A model generated the notes under the pieces. It was given only the letters and a program-made list of their open reading frames with translations. It was not told the origin of the DNA and did not search any database. Positions 55,312-63,094 of a DNA stretch of 64,000 nt are shown here, in pieces. Numbering within the stretch: position 1 is the first letter of the stretch; each line of letters opens with the position of its first letter. The stretch is from Lamellibrachia columna. Its lineage: Eukaryota; Annelida; Polychaeta; Sabellida; Siboglinidae. The DNA lies in the NCBI GenBank assembly GCA_963662155.1, contig OY759274.1, positions 43,010,886 through 43,074,885 of the forward strand, read 5' to 3'. The position numbers and the translations under genes were made by a program.

Positions 55312-55870
55312 TCGTCTTGTAACATAATTCGTTGTGGTTGTGCATCTGGATAAACCTCTGATTGTGTGTGGCCTTGTCACATGTTGACACTATAACCTAT
55401 AAAAAGTATTGTTTTGTCAGATTTTACCATACAGCAAATCAGCAATTGCAATAAAAACTTGCATAAATCAGAACTTCTGTTGACCTGACTTATTTCAGCA
55501 TCTGGGCAAACCACTCATTGTGTGTGGCTTTATCACATGCTGACACTACGATGAGTGAATTTAGGTCATATTTTACCATACAGCAAATCGGCAATTAGAC
55601 AAAATTGCACCTGAATTAAGTCAGGTCAACATAAGTTCCGGTGCTAAACCCAAAATTGAAGGAGGAAGCTCTTACGGATTACAGAACATCCAGCAGCAGC
55701 ACTGCCAGCCTGCGCTGTTAAGGAACTGTCCAAGGAAGCATCAAACATGTCAGCGGGAGTGGCGTGCCGCCAGCGTGTTGATTTTCTACACGTTTGACTA
55801 TGGCTTGAGCCGAGACTGTTCATTTCAGTCTGTCTACAACCTTTCTTATATTTTTTATAAGTTCTGAAGT
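55312..55870. repeat. Non-coding module downstream of relic 5
   Basis: Second copy of 45187-45640, with an extra ~100 bp around 55490-55600. Confidence 0.8.
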
Positions 55871-55974
55871 GTCACACAAAAAGTGTGTCACTGCCCTCCA
55901 GAAGACTGGGTAAAGTTCATAGGAGTTTGCATTTTGTGTTATGAAATGTTTTTTGGTGGTTTCCCCAATCGCTA

Positions 55975-57170
55975 ACTTTCAATGTTTATAAAGTGCGCAA
56001 GTTCACAATCTATGGCCTGCTCCATTTCTTGCCATTCTCGCTCGGCTATGAACGACTTCGTTGTTGTTGATGGCGCTGATGGTGGCGATTGATTCCAGCA
56101 GCATACCTTCATGGCGGTAGAATCACCACGCCTGTTCAGATTGATGAGGAGAGCGTGGTGATTCCACGTGTAATTGTTTCGGGAGTAACACACGTGGGAT
56201 AAACTTTGGCAGTGGTGCCGGCGACTCCATCTCTCCGTATGCCTCTTTAATGGAATCTAGCGCGGTTGTAGTATCGGTATAGACACATTCGATCTGTAGA
56301 AAAAGCAAATACAATTAAAGACATGTTCAAATCACTATCCACCGTGTTCATGACACAACATGGTGTGTATAGTATGTGTCGTAGTGTCGCGCCAGTATTG
56401 TGTGGACCATCTGGCATTCATCGTACTGGCGACCTGTCTCAACATGTCAATGACCGTACTGTTAGGTGGTGCTTCATAATTTGATTCATCGATAGACCAT
56501 TGCATAACGCGTTCGATTGCATGTATTACATGACGTACAATGTTCGTGTCTACTGCAGTCATGATTTGGTGATTGTTGATAATGTCAATGGCTCTGTCCG
56601 CGATGTCTTTCATGTCACCGTTTGATGAATATACTATGTCTGCACTGATATTACGAGCTGTCTCGGTGATGTTGGAATCGCTAGATGTTGACAATATTAT
56701 GGTCGATTCAGGAGATAAAATAGGAGCTGTCTTGGTAAAGTACACTGTGTCGTGTTCCGTCAAATGTATGGCGTCATGCACTGTTCTATGAAGTCATAGT
56801 TGTTACTTGTCATCTGCAAAGATTACTGTCGTTATGCCTCCAACACTATGACATCCGTCAACACATAGTTCACAAAGGACCGACTTCTGGATTTCCTTAT
56901 CTTTACCTCTACGCTCAAACCACACATCATGGACAAAGCTTGATACTTCTCATCATCGGTTTTGAGACGTTCAAACATGTTAGCGTCGAAAGATACAAGT
57001 TTTTGCATTACTTCATTAAACGCCGTCGTCCACTGGTCATTTGTGCCATCGCTCAACAACAGACGGATGGAAAACCGAAAGTTGAGTGAACTTTGCCATC
57101 CGTGCTCCATACATTCGTAACCTCCAGACACTTCCTTCACAGATTTCTTACAATAATGACAAGAGTAGTA
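55975..57170 (-). pseudogene. Relic 5 of the virus-like element
   Basis: Right to left: RPA-like ORF from 57170 (YYSCHYCKKSVKEVSGGYEC; upstream part replaced) to 56832, second ORF 56781-56335 (MQWSIDESNYEAPPNST), and third exon from 56296 (IECVYTDTTTALDSIKEAYG) with frameshifts to ~55975. Order and spacing equal relics 3 and 4. It ends abruptly at 57170, where the CpG-rich block begins. Confidence 0.65.
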
Positions 57171-58016
57171 GACAAAAGGTTCTGAGACATCATTGCGCCG
57201 CAAATCACGTGACCGAAACATCAAAGTAAAACGACCCTAATATCGCCCACCGCTAATGAGTGCGCGCAGCCAATGAGAGAGCGTGAGAGCGCCCCCTGGC
57301 GGTGGTATCGGAGCGTGCGTGACGTAAGCGCCCCTAGCGACTGGAGGAGGAACGAGCTTTGACCAGTGGTCATCTATGATGGACATAGGAACAAAGAAAA
57401 TACACGTAATATCACCCACCCACCACCACCCACCCACCCACCCACGACAACACGTGACCGTGACCTCGACGGAGTGACCAGTCCGAGTGGTTAGCTAATG
57501 ACAACTGGACGTCCGAACGACTGGAGTTAACTGTAAGCCGAAGCGTTTATCCAGCTGTGATCCATAGTGCGAGATCAAAGGACGCTAATCTGTACAATGT
57601 AGCAAGTGAGCTGAGCCAATAAGTGATAAACAGCAACTAAGTTGCAGTGACGACATTGATGTGGGACCGCGGCATGTTATAGCCTGTTATATGTAGTGGA
57701 CATAAGACGTGATAAAATTAAAACCGATAAAGATAAGACGAATGTGTAAAAGTTAATAAGTAGCCGACATGCATGGCTACAATATAACCGCTGGACGAGG
57801 GAAATCGGACCGTTCGTTAAATAAAATGTAGCAGGACGAAAATGAACATAAAATATAATATAATATAATGTGCCAACACGCAGTTGGAACAAGAACGCAA
57901 TACAAGACGTGAATATGAGATGATGCAAATTTAATAAAACGAAAAAGAACAAGTACAAATATAAAAGGTAGTAGTAGTAGTAGTAGTAGTTATAATAAAG
58001 TCAAGGTCATGTAAAG
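57171..58016. other. Left part of the CpG-rich block, no gene seen
   Basis: Contains a CCCACCCACC-rich stretch (57415-57443) and a TAG trinucleotide run (57966-57991). Base composition changes visibly at 57170. No ORF of note, no terminal repeat identified. Confidence 0.5.
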
Positions 58017-58614
58017 TCAAGGGCAGTTTGGAACGGTGTTGAATGCCGACAGCAACGACCTCCGGACGGCTCGAGCGGTCAACTTGCGAGCCAACGCAAT
58101 TCGTAGCGATACAGAGCGACGACGCCGGAAGAGTGATGGGAGATGGACGGGGCCGAGGTGAACGTGACTGAAAACGGATGCGGGCGATGGGGCGTGGATG
58201 AGGACCAACTCATGCATCACCCGCTCCCATTTGGACATATGAGCCCGGAAGGCCATCACCTCGACCTCGTGGGCCTCGGTGGCGGTGTCTATGGCGGCTA
58301 TGTCGTCGTCCCACTCTCCGGCGTCGTCGAAGTCCTCGTCGGCAGCGTGAGTGTCGGTGACGGCGGCGGTGATGGCGATCAAGTCGTCATCCCACGACTC
58401 TGGGGAGGCGGTCGAGGTGCGAAATCCATCGCCGTACATAAACGCAATGTCACTCATGACGTGGCGCCAACGACTGGCATGAACACCGAAGGCCGACAGG
58501 AGACCGGCATCGTAGAGCGCCTCTCGAAACAGGACGGTCGCCTGGCAGCTCCGGCGTAGGGGGGCGTCCTCCATCAACTCGATGAGCACGCAGGCCCAGT
58601 TGAAACATGGAACG
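58017..58614 (-). CDS. Acidic protein of the virus-like element, main exon
   Basis: The exon opens after a CTTATTACAG acceptor at 58614 and stops at 58017. It encodes ELMEDAPLRRSCQATVLFRE, an acidic middle and a basic C-terminus (SLFRRRRSVSLRIALARKLT). There is an internal duplication: HASRWRHVMSDI recurs as HMSKWERVMHEL, and WDDDLIAITAAVTD as WDDDIAAIDTATEA. I do not recognise the family. A small upstream exon may start at 58831 (MSVFGLRDCMEFVVVAELLQ), with a candidate donor at 58753, but its phase does not match this acceptor, so the joint is unproven. The TATA box at 58904-58912 is in the right place for this gene. Confidence 0.6.
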
Positions 58615-58879
58615 CTGTAATAAGTAAAGGACACAATAAGAGTCACAATATGCAAAGGCATAAGTTAAAACAGGTATGAGCTATGGAGAGCTATGAAAGT
58701 AACAAAATATAAATAAATAAATAAATAAATAAAAGAAATACTCACACAATACCCTGTAATAGAGGTACCGCCTGCAGGAGTTCCGCGACGACGACGAACT
58801 CCATGCAATCGCGCAAGCCGAATACAGACATTATGCGTGTGTGTGCTACTAACGATGTCGACGGCAATGGCGGTTGTTA

Positions 58880-58912
58880 TGACGACACGACGAACCCAGA
58901 CGTCTTATATAG
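58880..58912 (-). promoter_or_regulatory. TATA/initiator promoter of the minus-strand gene
   Basis: CTATATAAG on the minus strand (58912-58904) with TCATAA placing the +1 A at 58880, 31 nt downstream. The ATG at 58831 follows ~50 nt later. Confidence 0.65.
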
Positions 58913-58958
58913 AGCATGCTAGAACCTGCGTCAGCCTCGGAACAATACCACACTAATC

Positions 58959-59002
58959 AGAAAACAGATAAGCGGCCGGCAGAAAACAGATAAGCGGCCG
59001 GC
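58959..59002. repeat. Perfect 22-bp direct repeat between divergent genes
   Basis: Two adjacent copies (58959-58980, 58981-59002) containing ACAGATAAGCGGCCGGC. They sit between the minus-strand promoter and the NADAR ORF, so they could be shared regulatory sites. Confidence 0.85.
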
Positions 59003-59128
59003 AACTGTCAGCTTACCAACACCTGGCATCCATCACGCAAGGAAAAAGCAGGGGGTTACGTACTCTACAGTGCTAGAACACCGCGTAGTTAAGACAGTAA
59101 CTGTACATGTTAACGTCATAAAGTCACC

Positions 59129-60337
59129 ATGAACCAACCTATACGGTTTAAAGGAGGTAAACAGTTCCTGTCCAATTTCTACGCCTGCAGGATACATGCC
59201 TGTAATAGAGAATTCACCAGTGTCGAAAGTGCGTATCAATGGCGGAAGTGCATGCATCATGACGACATGCAGACGGCGCAAAGGATGCTGGCCACGCGCA
59301 CGGGTCTACAGGCGAAACAGCTCAGCAAGTGCATACGAGAAAAGGAAATGTTACGCGCAGAATGGAAGAGACAACGATATGGAATAATGTATGGATTAGT
59401 GACCGTTAAATATCGCGATCCAACCCTACGTAAACGACTGTTGGACACTGGGCATTCCCAGTTGCAGGAATGGGTCAAGAGTCGGGAAGGATACTGGGGT
59501 GCACTGACATACAGTGGTCAAGCCGGTCAGAACATGCTAGGACATATAACCATGCTAGTACGCGAGGCCATACGATTACATCAGACTCCAGAGTACAGCC
59601 AGATGGCAGACATCCAGCGGCCGCATCACGCGATCGACCAAGGGTCGGACGCAGATACCAGACATGCAGCATCAGCATCGACGTCACGCGCTCGACCAAG
59701 GGGCGACGATAAGAAAGCGCGCCACAGTCGGGGAGAGGACTATATAAGCCCGACTCGGAGTGATCGAGTCATACAACCACTCTCCGCTTCACAGACGACT
59801 TCGAAACCCTTCACGAACAGCACCAGCAGAGACATAGAAATGGCCGCCACCACAGTCACCAAGACAACCAGCGACCAGGACGCCGAGATGATGACCACTC
59901 TGAGCCAACTCGAGAAGCAGGTAGGTAACGGTACCTATATAATAAGACGACCGTTAACCATAGTACAAGTCGCCGTTCAAGAGAAATATATCGTTTATCC
60001 ATCATGTCAGCAGTGCAACAAACGGGTCATTCCCGAAAACAATGGGTATGTGTGTCCCATTCATCGATGGCAGCGGGGTGTAGTGTATCGGTTCGCCATG
60101 CGTGTCCTCCTACAAGACGCCATCGGCAGCGAAGTGTGGGGAACCATATTTAATGACAAGGCTGTCCAGTTGCTAGGATACACGGGGAATGATTACATAA
60201 ACATGACGTCAGATGCCGAACGGTATGCAGCACTGGACCTGCTGCGGGGGGCCCGAGTCATGGTGACCATTCGTAAACGTATGGCAGGACCGTACGTAAA
60301 TTACACGGTGGCCAACATGGAAGTAGTCACAGTGTGA
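59129..60337 (+). CDS. NADAR-domain protein continuous with an RPA70-C-like domain
   Basis: 402 codons. Residues 1-155 form a NADAR (YbiA-like) domain: KGGKQFLSNFYA, FTSVESAYQWRKCM, LLDTGHSQLQEWV and GYWGALTYSGQAGQNMLGH. NADAR proteins remove ADP-ribose from modified nucleic acid or act on ADP-ribose-related metabolites; large DNA viruses and phages carry them. Residues 155-237 are a low-complexity linker. Residues 265-402 form a zinc ribbon (CQQC at 293-296, CPIH at 309-312) and an OB fold like the C-terminal ssDNA-binding domain of RPA1. A TATA box within codons 205-207 and Met238 suggest that the second half is also, or mainly, made separately. The ATG at 59129 was chosen because the domain begins at residue 6. 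Confidence 0.85.
   Translation: MNQPIRFKGGKQFLSNFYACRIHACNREFTSVESAYQWRKCMHHDDMQTAQRMLATRTGLQAKQLSKCIREKEMLRAEWKRQRYGIMYGLVTVKYRDPTLRKRLLDTGHSQLQEWVKSREGYWGALTYSGQAGQNMLGHITMLVREAIRLHQTPEYSQMADIQRPHHAIDQGSDADTRHAASASTSRARPRGDDKKARHSRGEDYISPTRSDRVIQPLSASQTTSKPFTNSTSRDIEMAATTVTKTTSDQDAEMMTTLSQLEKQVGNGTYIIRRPLTIVQVAVQEKYIVYPSCQQCNKRVIPENNGYVCPIHRWQRGVVYRFAMRVLLQDAIGSEVWGTIFNDKAVQLLGYTGNDYINMTSDAERYAALDLLRGARVMVTIRKRMAGPYVNYTVANMEVVTV
59741..59771 (+). promoter_or_regulatory. Internal TATA/initiator promoter inside the NADAR frame
   Basis: TATATAAG at 59741-59748 and TCATAC with the A at 59771, 30 nt downstream. The next in-frame ATG is at 59840 in good context (GAAATGG). Confidence 0.65.
59840..59920 (+). 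other. Candidate leader exon of 27 codons with donor CAG/GTAGGT
   Basis: From the ATG at 59840 to CAG at 59920, followed by GTAGGTAACG, a near-consensus donor in phase 0. Unspliced, it reads through into the RPA-like domain; spliced, it could join any of the downstream phase-0 acceptors. Inference from sequence only. Confidence 0.5.
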
Positions 60338-60353
60338 ACCATTCCGTTGACAG

Positions 60354-60917
60354 GCTGGCTCGATCGTCGCTGCGGCAGCCACGGCAGTGGCAACCGGAAG
60401 CGGTGATGACATCATCGACGGTGATGGATGCGCTAAGGTAATGCAATGGTTACAGGCTAACAGTGCGGAAATACTGTTCTCCTCCTCGGTGGACAGCGGT
60501 TCGCCGCCACCAATGATTGTAATATCAGATGACGACCAGGGGGAGAACAGTGTGGCACCGTCGTCGTCACAATATAGCATTAGCAGTAGCGATGATATGG
60601 AGGCTACTGTTAGCGGTCTAGATAGGATACGTGATAGATCCGAAGCCATGACCAATGAAAACATATTCTATAAGGCGCTAGAGGCCGCCAGTGTGCGATA
60701 TGCCAGTGACGAGGTTGAACGCATAATGAATCTAAACGATGATAAGGATCGTTACGTGCCATCGACCAGCATGGTCATGCACGTCTTGCGGTGGCTATCT
60801 ATAGATGTCATCGCAACGTGCGGGACCATGAAATGGCGTAACCGAGTGACCGAATTGGTTAGAAAGAGTATGTACGAAACATACGACAATAACGATATGC
60901 AGGGCGACGCGGAATAA
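60354..60917 (+). CDS. Acidic/serine-rich protein of the virus-like element
   Basis: Open from an acceptor CCGTTGACAG (exon start 60354, phase 0) to a stop at 60917; it has no ATG near the start, so it is probably a spliced exon. The first part is Ala/Ser-rich with an acidic SIM-like stretch (PPMIVISDDDQGE) and SSSQYSISSSDDME. The second part (EVERIMNLNDDKDRYVPSTS, KWRNRVTELVRKSMYETYD) is helical and aligns with the second ORF of relics 3-5. It lies 16 bp after the stop of the RPA-like domain. Function unknown; the I-V-I-S-D-D-D core is a classical SUMO-interacting pattern. Confidence 0.6.
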   Translation, partial: AGSIVAAAATAVATGSGDDIIDGDGCAKVMQWLQANSAEILFSSSVDSGSPPPMIVISDDDQGENSVAPSSSQYSISSSDDMEATVSGLDRIRDRSEAMTNENIFYKALEAASVRYASDEVERIMNLNDDKDRYVPSTSMVMHVLRWLSIDVIATCGTMKWRNRVTELVRKSMYETYDNNDMQGDAE

Positions 60918-60960
60918 TAATATAACCCACGTAATGTAACCTATGCGGTCTGTTCAATAG

Positions 60961-61788
60961 ATGGGACTGGAGCAACTCCAGAACGCGTATAAACGCGACC
61001 TGGCGGCACTGTACAACGACAGCGAGGATGGGGTGACACGAGCGGCGAAGAGGCTGAAGACATCCTCGATGACAACCTCGTTCTACCCACCATCACCCCT
61101 GACCAATCCCGACTCGTGTCCGGACAACCAAGAGGGGTTGCTACCACCGTGGACCATCCCATCGGAGTCTGAGTCCGAGGAAGACGTGTGCATTATAGAC
61201 GAGTGCATTATAAACACCCCTCCCCATTACTACAGTGAGGATGAGGATGCGATTGCCTCATCCCCCGAGCCCGCGAAAGTCGACGATGCGGACTTCCAAT
61301 TTAGTCCCGCGTCGCCACCACTCGTCCAGCGCAAGCAGGACGACGACGACGCCGACGACGACGACGACGACGCATCCCTGACGACCCTCTATGTCTTCCC
61401 TGATAAAACCGTCGTATTGACCCGCGACGGTGAACAGGTGGACATCCCCGATCAACATACCATCACACACACAAAGCCGGAGCCGGAGCCGCAGCCGTCG
61501 ACGTCGACGGCGCATGCCCACGAAGAGGACGACGCCACCGACGACGAAGAAGAAGAAGACGCGGACAAGACGGGCAAGGTGTGTTTCCACAAAATGCAAC
61601 TGCACCTCGCACGTCTTATTACTAAACTGTGGCGGAGAACCGCCCCTGCCACGGTGGAAGAGGTGACGGTCGACGTGTGTCGGGCACTGGCCGGCACGGT
61701 ACTCTCCGCCGAATATCAAGAGTACACAATGCGATACGTGCGATGTGCCATCCGTCAACCGCGGGCAATAACGCGACCGCTTAGGTAG
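60961..61788 (+). CDS. Acidic regulatory-looking protein of the virus-like element
   Basis: 275 codons. The ATG follows directly on an acceptor TCTGTTCAATAG, phase 0. It has AAKRLKTSS (a possible nuclear signal), several acidic tracts (SESESEEDVCIIDECI, DDDDADDDDDDAS, DDEEEEDADK) and a C-terminal helical part (LHLARLITKLWRR, VDVCRALAGTVLSAEY). The composition resembles transcriptional activators of DNA viruses, but no family is recognised. A possible phase-0 donor (AAG/GTGTGT) lies at 61578/61579, and a phase-2 donor (TTAG/GTAGAAG) at the stop codon. I searched for an LxCxE motif and found none. Confidence 0.6.
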   Translation: MGLEQLQNAYKRDLAALYNDSEDGVTRAAKRLKTSSMTTSFYPPSPLTNPDSCPDNQEGLLPPWTIPSESESEEDVCIIDECIINTPPHYYSEDEDAIASSPEPAKVDDADFQFSPASPPLVQRKQDDDDADDDDDDASLTTLYVFPDKTVVLTRDGEQVDIPDQHTITHTKPEPEPQPSTSTAHAHEEDDATDDEEEEDADKTGKVCFHKMQLHLARLITKLWRRTAPATVEEVTVDVCRALAGTVLSAEYQEYTMRYVRCAIRQPRAITRPLR

Positions 61789-61884
61789 AAGGTGTTGTTG
61801 TTGTTGTTGGTGTTTAAATAGGTGGTAATTAGTAGTAAACGTAATAATTGTATTATTAGTAATATTAACATTGGTGTTATGTAG

Positions 61885-61992
61885 AGTGAAGAGTATGACG
61901 ACGAGGCACCCGTCCTCCCAGCCAGCATTCGGGAGCTATCTGCAGTAATGTTCTCCGCGTATATGACGTCGTCAACAGAGTATTATTATTAG
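61885..61992 (+). CDS. Terminal-exon cassette 1 (35 codons)
   Basis: Begins after TGTTATGTAG in phase 0 and ends in TAG. Peptide starts SEEYDDEAPVLPASIREL and ends in three Tyr. Acidic head, PV motif, then an amphipathic helix. Confidence 0.55.
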   Translation, partial: SEEYDDEAPVLPASIRELSAVMFSAYMTSSTEYYY

Positions 61993-62084
61993 TAGTAGCA
62001 GTAGTAAACATAACCTAGTTAGAAGTAGTTGGTGTATGACGTAATATGGAGTGATATATTGGTATCCTTTAATTTGTTCTGTAG

Positions 62085-62186
62085 GATGACGTACCTGTGT
62101 CACCGATTGAACTGCGTAGACGTGCATGCCGACAATTAGTGGTGATGATCCTTGAATATATGATATCAACAAACGATGAACAGTAG
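62085..62186 (+). CDS. Terminal-exon cassette 2 (33 codons)
   Basis: Begins after TTGTTCTGTAG in phase 0, ends in TAG. DDVPVSPIELRRRACRQLVV shares the (A/V)PV...R-R...L pattern with the others. Confidence 0.55.
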   Translation, partial: DDVPVSPIELRRRACRQLVVMILEYMISTNDEQ

Positions 62187-62206
62187 ATCTATTGTGTGTT
62201 ATGTAG

Positions 62207-62347
62207 GAGCAGGAGAGGGAGGACGAGGTGCCAGCAAGGGACGAGATGAGACGTCCATTACATGAATTAATGAGCGACATTGCTGACCACATTATTGAAA
62301 TTAGTAAAGATAATAGAAAACATTATATCAGTATACGAATACAGTAG
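62207..62347 (+). CDS. Terminal-exon cassette 3 (46 codons)
   Basis: Begins after TGTGTTATGTAG, ends in TAG. EQEREDEVPARDEMRRPLHE is close to cassette 4, and the DNA of their first 30 bp is nearly identical. Confidence 0.6.
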   Translation, partial: EQEREDEVPARDEMRRPLHELMSDIADHIIEISKDNRKHYISIRIQ

Positions 62348-62367
62348 ACACATTTCTTGTTATGTAG

Positions 62368-62490
62368 GAGGAGAGGGAGGAAGAGGTGGAGGAAGCACCC
62401 GTGCTAGCAAGGGACGAGAGAAGACGCACAATACATAATTTAATACAGGGAATTGTTGATTTCATGATTGAAACCTCCGCATTTCAATAA
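62368..62490 (+). CDS. Terminal-exon cassette 4 (40 codons)
   Basis: Begins after CTTGTTATGTAG, ends in TAA. EEREEEVEEAPVLARDERRR followed by TIHNLIQGIVDFMIE. Together with cassettes 1-3 it forms a tandem array of paralogous mini-exons. Confidence 0.6.
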   Translation, partial: EEREEEVEEAPVLARDERRRTIHNLIQGIVDFMIETSAFQ

Positions 62491-62499
62491 GCACCGTTT

Positions 62500-63025
62500 G
62501 CAACGGATTAATAGTAGGTAGTGTCTCTCTCGCTCTCTCTCTCGCCTGTATTGTATGTATGTATTCGCGCACATATTGTATTTGCAAGACATATAGTAAT
62601 ACATATATATATATAAATATACATACCAACCTATATATTACATCATTGTACGGAACCTCTGTCGCGGTGTAAAAACCCACAAGTTAATAATCATTCTACT
62701 AGCCACTGGCGTGTCGATAACCGACCGTAAGCTAGGGGTCACTGGCGAGGATGTAACATTCCCACAAACCCACAAGTAATTAACATCATCATAGTAATTA
62801 TATAGGTCTAACCGTGTATATGTATATATATTATGTATATCGCTGTCTTTATATACGCAATAAAACGTCTTACAATGAACGAAACGTGTTGTCATGATCT
62901 ACATAGTTGATATATAGCCCGTAGCCATGGTTAGTGGGACACACAGTTGCCAATACCACCATAGGTGATACACCCTTCACCAATAACCTCCACCATCACC
63001 ACCACCACCACCACCACCACCACAC
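62500..63025. other. Gap with simple repeats
   Basis: (CT)n near 62523-62544, TA-rich repeats 62600-62640 and 62815-62840, and a (CAC)n run at 62993-63022. No gene; holds the polyadenylation signal below. Confidence 0.6.
62859..62864 (+). terminator. Polyadenylation signal AATAAA
   Basis: First clear AATAAA after the cassettes on the plus strand, followed ~25 nt later by GTGTTGT. It could serve all plus-strand transcripts from 59771. Confidence 0.5.
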
Positions 63026-63029
63026 GTAC

Positions 63030-63066
63030 TATATATAACTGTACTAAGAACCGCACTCTCTCAGTT
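63030..63066 (+). promoter_or_regulatory. TATA/initiator promoter of the zinc-finger gene
   Basis: TATATATA at 63030-63037 and TCAGTT with the A at 63063, 33 nt downstream; ATG follows at 63095. Confidence 0.65.
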
Positions 63067-63094
63067 GTAGACACGTAGAGCAGAGCAGAGCAGC

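Noticed and set aside
58753..58831. Confident two-exon model for the minus-strand acidic gene
   Set aside because: The candidate first exon exits in a phase that does not match the main exon, so the joint is not asserted.
60961..61788. LxCxE retinoblastoma-binding motif in the acidic protein
   Set aside because: Looked for because of the viral context; not present in this ORF or in the cassettes.
61570..62490. Unique donor for the cassettes at 61578
   Set aside because: A phase-0 AAG/GTGTGT is there, but the donor at 59921 is stronger and equally compatible, so the sequence cannot decide; kept as an alternative only.
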